Of a DNA stretch of 64,000 bases, positions 1-11,200 are shown in pieces. This DNA is from Avena insularis (Eukaryota > Streptophyta > Magnoliopsida > Poales > Poaceae). Under the pieces are notes generated by a model. It saw only the letters and a list, made by a program, of their open reading frames with translations. It was not told the DNA's origin and did no database searches. Position numbers and translations under genes: made by a program. Where the stretch lies: positions 441,864,028 through 441,928,027 of the forward strand of contig CM042688.1 in the NCBI GenBank assembly GCA_023614405.1, given 5' to 3'. Numbering within the stretch: the stretch's first letter is position 1; each line of letters opens with the position of its first letter.

Positions 1-767
1 CATCCTTTACTAGCTTAGAACCTACCCCCTGAACAATACTATAATGGAATGAGTTTCACTAGTAGAGTGAACAAGGGGAAAAATATTCAACATCCTGCAA
101 TTCGCTATTTGTTCTATGTTATTGCTAACACCTTGCAGGCACGTAATGAGTTCACAAGACTCAATGAGGAGGACATCCTAGTCCTCGCAAAGGCTGCTTA
201 CCTCAACTGCATCCTGTCACTCAACTTGGGTGCCATCCTTGTGCGCTACTGGGAGCACCAAGCCTCCCAAAGCCAAGGACCAATCACAGGTGGAGGCATC
301 ATCACTGCACTTGCCACTGCCCTAGGCATCGACCTAGGTGAATTGCAACCCGTGCTAGGTGAGACACGTGTTGGTTTCTCCACCTTGAAATCTTGTGGAA
401 TGCTCACTAGGAGAGGTGGTGTTTATTATCTGCATATTGCTGGAGCTGGGCGTGTCTACCCTGCTCGTTTACCTAATGGTCTTTTATCTATCGAGGAAGG
501 ACGTTTGCTATATGACTTGCAGGTTGAGCAACACCAACCCGAGGAGGAGATTCTGGAGGAGGATGAGGACCAAGAGGAGGACCAAGAAGTTCCTTTTTCC
601 AAGTGGAGCAGCCACAAACCCGGTGCGCTTCATACCAAGATTTCCAAGGACTTGGAGGGACTGTGGAGAGGATGCATAGCCTCTCTTTGAACCTTCGAGA
701 ATCAACTAGTAACCTCTCAACTCAATTTCTGAACTGGTGTAACGACTTTTTCCCGCCACCACAATGA
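1..767 (+). pseudogene. ATHILA ORF1-like gene, copy 1 (truncated by window edge)
   Basis: Decayed retrotransposon gene of the ATHILA ORF-1 family, a protein of unknown function carried by Athila-lineage Gypsy elements. The longest open stretch is 49-690. It shows the family's conserved core: GKNIQHPAIRYLFYVIAN, then an EEDILVLAKAA block, then GGGIITAL, LQPVLGETRVGF and GMLTRRGGVYYLHIAG. An acidic Glu-rich tail follows. Next to copies 2 and 3, the frame is broken by a 1-base insertion in the C-run just before position 49, and it shifts again after the acidic tail near 590. Homology to the other copies continues to the shared stop near 767. The N-terminal third lies outside the window. Copy 2 lies in inverted orientation 2.8 kb away. 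Confidence 0.85.
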
Positions 768-1619
768 TTTGAAGGGCTTACAAAATCCTAAGCTTGGGGA
801 AGTTTCCTCATGTATCTTTATTTGGCGTTTATTTTCTTTTATTTCGAGGTTGTGTTTTTTGAGTTTATAAGCACTTGTATTGGTTTCCCCAACACTTCAT
901 TTTTCTAGTTCTTTCTATTTGCTTTCGAGATTTTCTAGCCCAGCTTTGCCGCTAATTTTCTATTCTTTAAATTCCCTCTCTTAAAAATCACAAAAAGATT
1001 TCTCCATTTTTCCTTATTTTCTAAACAATTGTAATAAGAAAAGGTCTCACAATTTAAGGCTTGGGTGTTGTAGTGCTTAGTCTTGAAGGTTTATTTCTAG
1101 AGACACTCAACACCACTGAAAATGTTGATTGACTTGATAGCTCTCTTTGAAAGGATTTGTTCAATTGAATTAATGTTTAGCGGTTTTTGTGAGCATGCCA
1201 AAGTTTGACTTGTTAATCAAAAGAATGTTATAGATTTATGCGTGTCAAACTTCATGGGATGCCAACAACTCCGCTGGCCTACGAACGATCTTCATGGAGG
1301 AAACTCCTAGATTTTGGCTATGAGTTGATTAAACACTTGTAGCAGCAATGCTATAGTAGGTAAGATTCTTGGCACTCCTGGGTGGCTGTAATCATGATGG
1401 AATCACTCCTCTGGCTATCATGAGCAATCATTATGCAAAAGGAACAAAAAAACCTTAGTGATGCCACGAGTGTCCATTACAGCCCGATAAACTAATAAAA
1501 ATCTTTGGCATGCTCTCAATTACTTAAAAACTGAAATTCTTGAAGGACAATGAATAGAAAAGTAGTGCTTGAAAAGTCTTAATTTATTGATGTGGGAGAA
1601 TTGAGATACTCTATTGTAT

Positions 1620-2395
1620 ACGACCGAGGCTAATTTATCCATAATCAAGAGTAACTTGCAGTACTTATTGCCAACTATACGACCAACTCATGAATATAGC
1701 TGGATGCCATTAAAGTTTAAGCTATATTCATGAGCTTGTAATCTTATACGACCGGAGCTATATGGCCAGAATTTTGCTCCGGTCATATAGTTGGTTGTTA
1801 AAGCGTCTGCCTCCGCTTTACCTCTCCTGGTTTCTTCTGGTTGTTGTAAATCACGTATCTTTGACTTTAATGTAGCGATTCCCATCTTCAAACGACATTA
1901 TCTGCGCAGTAACAATATAAAAGAAAGGATTGCATACCCTTCTGAATATTGGGCATTAGTGGCAGGGTTTAGAGAGATATTTCATCAAAATTATGTATAA
2001 TATCCAGTTTAAATGTGGACGTAGATGGCTATATTTCAGATCCATTAACCTCCCCAAGCTTAAACTTGATCGTCCCCAATCAAGAAAACAAAAATCAAAA
2101 AGGAACTCAGCATTTAAACTGAAATAACGAGATGGTGATCTTACTCATGATTGGTAGTCTCATGTTTCCTCCACTCCATAAATCTAAAAAACTTCAGCAT
2201 AGATAGAGTAATGGCAAGCATATCATACGGGTTTTATGCATCCTTATAGTGCAACAAAATTATTGTTAGCATGGATGATTCAAATGAGTAAACTTTATTC
2301 CATGTCATGTAATCAACTCATAGGCTTCCCTTTGAACAATAAAGTATAATCATGTAAATTAATAGTGCAAGAGTTGCCATGAAAAGCATATACAC
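1620..2395. other. Spacer of the outer inverted repeat, no gene
   Basis: AT-rich sequence with two local hairpins: CATGAATATAGCT near 1690 pairs with AGCTATATTCATG near 1723, and ACCGGAGC near 1754 pairs with GCTCCGGT near 1781. The block CATATAGTTGGTTGTTAAAGC near 1785 resembles CGTATAGTTGCTTGTTAAAGC near 14900 inside the split Athila LTR, so this may be an LTR remnant. Small ORFs here have no recognisable content. Confidence 0.4.
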
Positions 2396-3541
2396 TAGAG
2401 TATCTCAAATTTACCACATCAATAAATCAAGACTTTTCAAGCACTACTTTTCTATTCATTGTCCTTCAAGAATTTCAGTTTTTATGTAATTGAGAGCATG
2501 CCAAAGATTTTTATTAGTTTATCAGGCTGTGATGGACACTCGTGGCATCACTAAGGTTTTTTGTTCCTTTTGCATAATGATTACTCATGATACCCAGAGG
2601 AGTGATTCCATCATGATTACAGCTACCCAGGAGTGCTAAGAATCTTACCTACTATAGCATTGCTGCTACAAGTGTTTAATCAACTCATAGCCGAAATCTA
2701 GGAGTCTGCTCCATGAAGATCGTTCGTAGGCCAGTAGAGTTGTTGGCATCCCATGAAGTTTAACACACATAAATCTATATCATTCTTATGATTAACAAGT
2801 CAAACTTTGGCATGCTCACAAAAACCGCTAAACATTAATTCAATGAACAAATCCTTTCAAAGAGAGTTATCAAGTCAATCAACATTTTCAGTGGTGTTGA
2901 GTGTCTCTAGAAATAAGCCTTCAAGACTAAGCACTACAACACCCAAGCCTTCAATTGTGAGACTTTTTCTTATTACAATTATTTAGCAGTTTTTAGGCAA
3001 GACTTGGTTAATTACGAGAGCTGAAAAAATGTACCCAATTAAATACCCATGCAAACAAAAAATCTTACTACAATACAAAGACTCACTCCACCAATATAAT
3101 GTCTCAACATTTACTACTAACTAGCATGGGTTTCTCAAACTTCAATAGTGGGGAGTCATAAGGCATACCTCTCATGTTTGCTTCCACTTATCTCTTACTT
3201 TTTTTTATTTGTTTCTTGGAAACTCGAAGTCGATCACTCTCCTGCAAATACATGAAAACCTTGAGGCAGAAAGAAAAGAAAGAGGGAAAATAAGGAAAAA
3301 TGGAGAAATCTTTTTGTGATTTTTAAGGGAGGGAATTTAAAAATAGTAAATTGGCGGAAAAGCTCGACTAGAAAATCTCAAAAGCAAATAGAAAGAACTA
3401 GAAAAATAAAGTGTTGGGGAAACCAACACGAGTGCTTATAAACTCAAATAAAAACAAAACCTCGAAATAAAAGCAAATAAATGCCAAATAAAGATACATG
3501 AGGAAACTTCCCCAAGGTTAGGCTTTTGCAAGCCCTTCAAA

Positions 3542-4727
3542 TCATTGTGGTGGCGGGAAAAAGTCGTTACTCCAGTTTGCAAATTGAGTGGAGAGGTTAC
3601 TAGTTGATTCTCGGAGGTTCAACGAGAGGCTATGCATCCTCTCCACAGTCCATCCAAGTCCTTAAAAATCTTGGTATGTAGCGCACCGGGTTTGTGGCTG
3701 CTCCTCTTGGTAAGGAACTTCTTGCTCCCCCTCTTGGTCCTCGTACTCTTCCGGAATCTCCTCCTCGGGTTGGTGTTGCTCAACCTGCAAGTCATATAGC
3801 AAACGTCCCTCCTCGGTAGAGAAAATACCATTAGGCATAGGAGTGGGGTAGAGACACCCAGCTCCAGCAATATGCAGATAATAAACACCACCTCTCCTAG
3901 TGAGCATTCCACACGCTTTTAGGGTGGAGAAACCAACATGTGTGTCACCTAGCACAGGTTGCAACTCACCTAGGTTGATGCCTAGGGAAGTGGTAAGCAC
4001 GGTCAAGACGCCTCCACCTATGATTGGTCCTTGGCTTTGGGGGGCTTGGTGCTCCAGGTAGCGCACAAGGATGGCGCCCAAGTTGAGTGACAAGTAGCAG
4101 TTGATGTAAGAAGCCTTTGTGAGGACTAGGATGTCCTCCTCGCTGAGTATCATGAACTAATTACGTGCCTGCAAGAAGTTAGCAATAACATAGAACAAAT
4201 AGCGAATTGCAGGATGTTGAATATTTTTCCCTTTGTTCACTCTACTAGTGAAACTCATTGCATTATAGTATTGTTCAGTGGTAGGTTCTAAGCTAGTAAA
4301 GGATGCGCGTAAGTCATGAATATCATTGTTTGGAAAATTAAAACATTCGCCATTCATCTAATGTTAAAGTATAGTTGTTGTTCGTCAATCAGAAAGAAAT
4401 AGTGTCCTCTACTTACCATTGTTTAACGGTGTTTTGCAACGAACTTAGAAATTCAATGGTTAAGCGACGATAAGTAGGCACAACATTGTACACAAAGTTT
4501 TGCAGGACAGCTGTATTGCAAAGTAAATTGAAGTCATTAGAAATACCGAGTTGGTTCAATATAGTGGGGCAAGCCCATTTGGTGGCCTTCACTTTGTAGT
4601 TCTTGATCCTGTTGAAGCGATCACATTGGGGCTCATCCTTGAACTTGATCCCCATGCGTTCTTGAACGGCAACCCGAGAAGCGCTAGCGGTGGCACAAGC
4701 ACGAGTTTGGATCCTTGTGTTCATCAT
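3542..4727 (-). pseudogene. ATHILA ORF1-like gene, copy 2
   Basis: This is the best preserved copy at its N terminus. It starts MMNTR at 4727, then shows the KVKATKWACP, VPTYRRLTIEFLSSL and FNFPNNDIHDL blocks, and then the same core as copies 1 and 3 (HPAIRYLFYVIAN, GINLGELQPVLGDTHVGF, GGVYYLHIAGAG). The coding frame is interrupted by a stop near 4415 (TAA where copy 3 has CAA), an indel between about 4357 and 4413, a stop near 4157 and a stop near 3662. It then continues to a natural stop at 3542-3544 after FFPPP. It lies on the minus strand between two plus-strand copies. It is a dead retrotransposon gene; its biochemical role is unknown. Confidence 0.88.
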
Positions 4728-5378
4728 CTAAAACATTTTAGAAAGACAAAAAAAACAAATTTTTGATCCAAAAATAGTAAGTGCATCATATTCCTCATCG
4801 TAGCACACTAAGAATCTCCTCAAAAATAATAATCTAGGCAAGAAAATCATGGAAATTGGTTCATAGTAGTTCTCACCCTAGATTGATAATGACAATAGAT
4901 CGAAGATGAATTTGGAAAGAGTAATTGGAGGATCGTAGGAGAAACATATCGTAGATCACTCGTGTGCGAGGAAATCGAACGAAATTAAGTAGAGATGAAG
5001 ATCTCTTGAGGTTTTGAGAGAGTTTGGAGGTAGAAGAGAGAAAAGGATTGAAGTTTGCCAAGAGTTTTCAATCCTTTTTCTTTATTCTACCTCCAAACTC
5101 TCTCAAAACCTCAAGGGATCTTCATATCTACTCAATTTCATTTGATTTCCTCACACAGTGATCTCCTCCGATCCTCCAATTACTTTTTGCAAATTCATCT
5201 TCGATCTATTGTCATTACCAATCTAGGGTGAGACCTACTATGAACTAATTGTCATGATTTTCTTACCTAGATTATTATCTTGAGAAGATTCTTTAGTGTG
5301 CTTAGATGAGGAACATATTATACTTACTGTTGTTGGATCAAAAAGTTTTATTTTTGCCTTTCTTCAATGTTTTAGAAG

Positions 5379-6556
5379 ATGAACACAAGGAGCCAAACTC
5401 GTAAATCGTACATCATAGTGCTTCTCAACGCCTGGAATGCATGTGGATACGGTTCAGGGATCAGGCTCATCATGAACACTTCAACAAGATCAAGAACCAC
5501 GAAGTGAAGGCCACCAAGTGGGCTTGCCCCATTATATTGAACCATCTCTGTATTACTGATTACTTTAATTTACTTTCAAATAGAGCTGGCCTGCAAAACT
5601 TTGTGTACAATGACGTACCTACTTATCGCCGCTTAACCATTGAATTCCTAAGTTCATTGCAAAGCACTGTTAAACTATGGCAAGGAGAGGATACTATTTG
5701 TTTCCGTCTGATGAACAAAAACTGCAGCTTAATGTTAGATCAATGGTGTGCATGCTTTAATTTTCCAAACAATGATGTTCATGCTTTACACGCATACTTT
5801 ATTGGCTTAATTCCTTCCCTAGAATAATACTATAATGGAATGAACTTCACTAGTAGAGTGAACAGGGGGAAGAATATTCAACATCCTGCAATTCACTATT
5901 TGTTCTATGTTATTGCTAACACCTTACAGGCACGTAATGAGTTCACGAGACTCAGCGAGGAGGACATCCTAGTCCTCGCCAAGGCTGCTTACATCAACTA
6001 TAACTTGTCACTCAACTTGGGTGCCATCCTTGTGTGCTACCTGGAGCAGCAAGCCTCCCAAAGCCAAGGGTCAATCACAGGAGGAGGCATCATCACTGTG
6101 CTTTCCACTGCACTAGACATTAATCTAGGTGAGTTGCAACCTGTACTAGGTGAGACGCGTGTTGGTTTCTCCACCTTGAGGGCATGTGGAATGCTTACTA
6201 AGAGATGTGGTGTTTATTATCTGCATATTGCTGGAGCTAGGCGTATCTATGCCGCTCCTTTGCCTAATGGTCTTTTCTCTATCGAGGAAGGACGTTTGCT
6301 ATATGATGTACAGGTTGAGTAGTACCAACCTGAGGAGGAGATTCCTGAAGAGGATGAGGACCAAGAGGAGGAGCAAGAAGTTCCTCACCACGAAGAAGAG
6401 CAGCCACAAACCCGGTTCGCCACATACCAAGATTTCCAAGGACTTGGAGGAACTATGGAGAGGATGCAAAACCTCTCTTTGAACCTCCGAGAATCAACTA
6501 GTCACCTCTCCACTCAATTCACGAACTGGAGTAACGACTTTTTCCCGCCACCATAA
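5379..6556 (+). pseudogene. ATHILA ORF1-like gene, copy 3
   Basis: Same family as copies 1 and 2, in plus orientation. An MNTRSQTR start at 5379 is followed by a frameshift. The frame from 5441 runs through KATKWACPIILNHL, VPTYRRLTIEFLSSL and FNFPNNDVHAL to TAA at 5825-5827, then HPAIHYLFYVIAN onward to TAG at 6319-6321, then an acidic tail and a final stop at 6554-6556 after FFPPP. Both internal stops sit in the same reading frame, where the sister copies have CAA and CAG, so they look like C-to-T point changes. It forms the right arm of the inner palindrome. Confidence 0.87.
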
Positions 6557-6599
6557 TGATTTGAAGGGCTTGCAAAAGCCTAAGCTTGGGGAAACCACT

Positions 6600-7200
6600 T
6601 GTCGATGTTTTTTAAAGTGCTTATGCAAGTTATTATGTGATTTCACTTGTCGATGTTTTAATTCTTGAAAAACTTTTCTAGTCTCATCTTCTTCAGTTAA
6701 AAATTGTAGCAGATGTACTTTGTTTTCCTTAACAAGTTCAGAAGGTATACCTTATTCTTTCATTGTTTTGCGTACTTCAGGCATAAGATCAGAAGTTATC
6801 CAAAGTATCCCTTTTCCAGCTTAGTGCCAAAATCAGGATTATATAAAGAATCATTCTTAGCCCTAGTAGACATCAATTCCAAACATTATTTAATAGTTAA
6901 AGTATTTATACATCCTCATACTTAGAAATAAAGCAATTCTCTACATTGAGTATTAAGGCCGTGGTAAAATAAATGGCAAATAGTTTATTCAGACTAGCCA
7001 TGATTAGGAATACTATTGATCATTCCAAAGAATCTTTCCTAGGCTTGTGGGTAGTTTTCTCCCACGTTCTGACTAAAGCTGCCTATATTCTTTCTTAGTT
7101 CAGTTACCTATTTAAAAAGATTACATTTGTTTATGAATTTAACAATGCAGTTTTCCCAACATTTAATGTAATGGTGAGGGAGAGAATATAACTAGTCTAG
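6600..7200 (-). mobile_element. Athila-type internal remnant without an open frame
   Basis: AT-rich sequence between the inner palindrome and the gag-like fragment. A short minus-strand stretch near 6840-6880 reads MSTRAKNDSLYNPDFGTK and then breaks down. Placed between a primer-binding site at 7711-7728 and ORF1 copies, it is most simply decayed internal sequence of the minus-strand Athila-type element. No complete domain can be named. Confidence 0.4.
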
Positions 7201-7705
7201 AGCTTTACCTTTAAGATACCGTTGAATTAATTTTAGACGAGAGAAGTCACTTGGCAAAACTTTTGGTCCAAGTGATGTTATCACATTGTCGAACTCTCTA
7301 ATACGTCTTCCTAGGTCTTCATCTTCCCTTCCACTGAAAACTTTTTCCTGCAAAACTTTAATAATTCCACCATCAAATTGATATTCTCTAACTCCAGGAT
7401 TATGGAATTATATTGGTTGTTTAAGAAATTCAGAACTTGGAGTACTGTATTCTCTGAGATTTTTCTCAGGTTTCATAGGAGTTGTCTTGTAAATAGACCT
7501 GATTTCCGTAATATCACTCAGGTTTTCAACATCAACTTTATTTGATCTTAAAAGTATTTCAATAATTTCTCCGTGCCTTTGAGCAGGCATGCACTCAATA
7601 TAATCAGGTAGATAGGTCCTACCAGAGCGTGTAGACCCTTTATCTCATAAGGAGAACATTCTGTAGTACCAACACCTGAAATTTCAAAAGACAAACACTT
7701 AGCTC
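7200..7705 (-). pseudogene. Athila-type gag N-terminal fragment
   Basis: Minus-strand frame directly downstream of the primer-binding site, where gag should start. It reads through a stop near 7408 into REYQFDGG, then VFSGREDEDLGRRIREFDNV, SLGPKVLPSDFSRLKL and YLKGKALD. That follows the general pattern of Gypsy gag (a short leader, an EDxxxxxxEF block, then a xxRLKLxxxxLxGKAxxW block). The frame is lost near 7200. Gag would form the virus-like particle; this remnant cannot. The call rests on position plus weak motif similarity. Confidence 0.5.
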
Positions 7706-7710
7706 TTAGC

Positions 7711-7728
7711 TCCACGGCAACAGCGCCA
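7711..7728 (-). other. Primer-binding site of the Athila-type element
   Basis: On the minus strand this reads TGGCGCTGTTGCCGTGGA, a near match to the TGGCGCCGTTGCCGGGGA primer-binding site complementary to the 3' end of plant tRNA-Asp, as used by Athila-type elements. It lies 10 bases inside the LTR edge at 7739 and fixes the element orientation as minus. Confidence 0.75.
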
Positions 7729-7738
7729 GAAAATATCT

Positions 7739-8205
7739 TGATGTCTACAAGTGCACAGATCATTTGTAGCTAGTTTCAAAGTATAGATATTGATCCCACC
7801 GGGAGCCCAAAGGTAAGTGTTTATGGGTGAAGCCTCTATCACACCCAAAGTTGTCACAAGTCTTAGAGTGCATTAACTGTAAGTGTTGAAATAAGAATGG
7901 GGTTTTGATTAAATGAGATGTATTTAAATAGAACTAAAATGTAAACTTCGGAAATATAAAGCATAAAAGTAAAGAACAACTTGGTTGTTTGTTGTTTTCT
8001 TCATATGGAAAAATAAGGCACGCGGAGATTCAATTCATGGTGATAGTGACTATGCCAGGTGGACGAATGATAAATGTAACAATTATAATCTTATAAATAT
8101 ATGTGTAGGCGAGCAACCCATAATTAGCCGGAACTCCTCTTGGTAGATTTCATCCCAACACCAATAATACTACTAGCTTGTTACCAATACCATGGTCAGA
8201 CACTA
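7739..8205 (-). mobile_element. Athila-type 5' LTR, portion proximal to the PBS
   Basis: The LTR edge reads TGATGTCTAC (plus strand) just outside the primer-binding site. Sequence continues to 8205, where a solo LTR interrupts it. The last five bases, CACTA at 8201-8205, are the target-site duplication of that insertion, and the LTR resumes at 14173. TGATGTCTAC-type edges are common in cereal Athila-lineage elements. Confidence 0.7.
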
Positions 8206-11200
8206 TGTGGGCTCCCCGGATTATTCGTCTGAGAAATCCCTGTTATGCATACATCCATGTTGCCATGATCAGTGAGCCGTGGAACATAACCGACAGGTAC
8301 CATTACAACATCCGAAACATAATGAATTACAAGACTTACATAGATGCCATTATGGCCAAGTAGAGCCCAATCGTGCCTCAACCTATAGGCAACTGACTGG
8401 GAAGACGACCTAGCTTGTTGAACGTCACCTGAATCTCCCGAAGTCGAACCTCTAAAAGTCTGGCCAAGTAAATAGCCAGGGACACAGCCGTGAGTACTTT
8501 TGAATGTACTCGCAAACCACCAAGATAAGTGAACAAAGGAAATGCAATTCTGGCTGTGGCGAAATAGCTATATCTGGGGTTGCTTTTGAAAAGCCTAAAC
8601 TAACTTTGAAGTTATGGCATCTCCATATCTTTGTTGAAAAAGAGTTCTGAAAACATGCTTCTGTTTTATAAATCAAGACATCTCCATATCTTTGTTGAAA
8701 AACAGTTTTGAAAACAGTTTTATAGTTAAAACCCCCTTTTTAAACCTCTTCGACCACCTCGGGTCAAAACAAAGCTTTCAAACTCGGATCCCCCCGAAAG
8801 CTTCGTCCTTTTCGTACTTGTTTCCCAAACAAGCACAGTTTGGGTACTCCTAGCCAACACCTTTACAACCGTCCTTGACCGTGGACACGGCTATTCGAAT
8901 AGGTTATACTCTACAGAGTTTGCGCACTTTCCCCACAAGAATCAATACATCCGCCGGGATACAACCACGGCCCACTACCACTGTAGATGGGGGTCCAGAT
9001 AATCAAACCTAACCTTTCGCTTGTCTACCCTAGCAAAGGCATGCTTTTCCTCTTGGGTTTGTTCTCCCCGGCAATGAGTATGTGGCTCCCAGCCAAAGTC
9101 CTGCCTTCCGTACACACGCATACCCAAGCCGCAACTTGGCGTATACCTTAAATCTAGTGACTCCACTTCCTTCCGTACTCCAAGTCATACCGTCCGCGGG
9201 AGACCCAATTGTTGCACCGGCCTCCTGCCAGTTCAGGCTCACTCTTGCCTAAGCAAGCGACAGGCTTCAGATCCGTGATCTGGTGGCGCCTGCCTGGACT
9301 TCCAGGGATCTCTCCCTATAAGCATGGTAGAAGCTTCCTCGGCTAATGCGGAAAAACTACGAGCTAAGCCCCAACACCTGGGGTAATGTGGTTGCGCGAA
9401 TAAAAATTGTTCCGGTAAAGGCATAGAACATCCCATCACATTCTTACTTCTCATCATCGCCATTTCTTTCGTTAAAACATCCGCTTGGAATGATGCCTGT
9501 TTCCAAGGGTTTTACAAAAAGGGTTTTGAAACATTTGTAGTGGGGTAAATCCCAAAACAGTTTATTTTCTCAAAACCGGGGTTTTTCCAACGAGGTAGGA
9601 TGCTAACCATCATACTCTCTATCTAAAGGGATAAAATGGTAGGTACATCGGGGTGGTGCCTTGAAGGACACGAAGTCATAACTTGGAGGAGCCAAGTTAC
9701 TATCGCAGTATTTGTAAAGTAAAACATGCAGGTAGATAATGCAATTTATAAAGAGGATATAAAACAGGTAAAAGAGAATAGGACATATATCAGAGTTCAG
9801 GAATGGTGGCTTGCCTGTGATCAACAATAAGTCCCTAGACTTCTTCAGATAACCAGAAAATACCCAATAAATAATAATAAGAAGTCCCTTCCTTCTTGTC
9901 GTCAGACACTCACACTATCGTCGTCATCAGGTACACATGCAAACAGACAATACCACAATCAATACAAGGCATACAAGCATCAAACCATACAGCAAACAAT
10001 CATAAAGATTACTACTGGACTAGGGAGGTTTTGGGAAAGTTGAGTTCTATTGGTGGAATTTACTGGATTGCCACTTTAGTGGTTTCCATTTGGAAGATGG
10101 TTGTCAAGGCTAGATATAAGGCATTTGGATTAGGGTTCTGAGGCCAGTAGGATACCAATGTGTCAAAGTGATATCCTCAGATAGGCCTTGTCAAAATAAG
10201 ACCCACACAAGTGGTTTCACTTGATTATCAATTTCCTAGATTTAGTTATGCTTTTTATAGTGGATTAAACTCTAGTTTGAGGAAATAATTCACCAGAAAG
10301 GTTCTGGAGCTCCAAAAATTATTTCCTTGGATGGTTTAGTAGTACTTTCTGTAATAAACTACCCAGAGTTGGAATCAAGTCAAAATAATTACTAGAGTGC
10401 CCTCAGGAAATTCCCAAAGGCAGTTCTGTCTGGTTTTTCTCTTTTTCACCAGATTAATTCTACAGAAGCTATTGAGTTGATTCCAAGGGAATCTGATAGG
10501 CATTTAAAATACCTTTCTATAGAAATTTGATTTACCATTTTTGGAGTTGTCAAACTCCTGGATTGATTTACTTAGTGAAAATACCCATCACAGAATTATT
10601 TAAATCACTAAAATTTAATCGAAGCTCAATATATTCTGAGCTGCTAGGCTTGGACAGATAATGATCCTAGGGGGTGCTGGGAATTGGAATCAGGTCAGTA
10701 CCACATTTGGTTAGACCTGGGGAATTTATCTAAGACAGAAAGTTGTTGTTTTTGTTAATTTTGTTAAAGGCATCCTTATGCCCACCTTAGCATAAGACTT
10801 GATCTGGATGATAGGTATGTCAAATACCACTCAGTAGGACTGTTTCAACTCAAATGGAGAGGTGAAACTCTCTGAGGAAAATGATTAGTGTTCTAGATAC
10901 CTTTTTGCAGAATAAATTCCAGTAGTTAATGGCATTTGATTTGGACAAGGGGTTGCCTCTGCATGTTTGAGAGAACATCGTAGTACTATCAGAATTTTAG
11001 ATCTAGGAATTTGGACTTGGTTTACTATTTTATTTGGATTTAATCCTAGAAGGGGCTTTTCTGGAATAATAGGTTAGCTAAAAAGGAAAAGAAAAGGAGG
11101 TGCAGTGGGCCGGATCTAGGAGAACTGGGCCGGTCGGGAGGGGAATTGGCCCACGGTGCTAAGCGGGGTATGAGGAGTGGTTCGAACCTGAGGCGGGGCC

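Larger units (their letters stand above)
1..4290. repeat. Outer inverted repeat (arms about 1-1620 and 2395-4290)
   Basis: The reverse complement of about 2395-4290 matches 1-1620 nearly end to end: the ORF1 core, the 3' untranslated segment with the TTTTTCCCGCCACCA block, and a long downstream AT-rich tail. The right arm carries about 300 bp (roughly 2990-3285) that is missing from the left arm near 1020. The spacer between the arms is about 1620-2395. The divergence is modest and spread along the arms, so the inversion is old rather than a recent assembly fold-back. Confidence 0.85.
3490..6600. repeat. Inner inverted repeat (arms about 3490-5062 and 5075-6600)
   Basis: A near-palindrome of about 1.5 kb per arm with only about a dozen bases between the arms, centred near 5068. 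The left arm reads AGAGTTTGGAGGTAGA towards the centre, and the right arm leaves it as its complement (TCTACCTCCAAACTCT). Both arms contain the whole ORF1 gene, its upstream leader and its 3' segment, ending near GCTTGGGGAA. Several small indels separate the arms, for example extra bases near 4950 in the left arm. Confidence 0.88.

Noticed and set aside
8201..8206. CACTA at 8201 and 14168 looked like CACTA transposon termini
   Set aside because: Both are in the same orientation and flank a TG...CA segment; they are the 5-bp target duplication of the solo LTR, not inverted termini.
8975..9463. Overlapping minus-strand ORFs with protein-like composition
   Set aside because: They are in the downstream part of the solo LTR, with stops between them and no known domain. 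A decayed peptide cannot be excluded.
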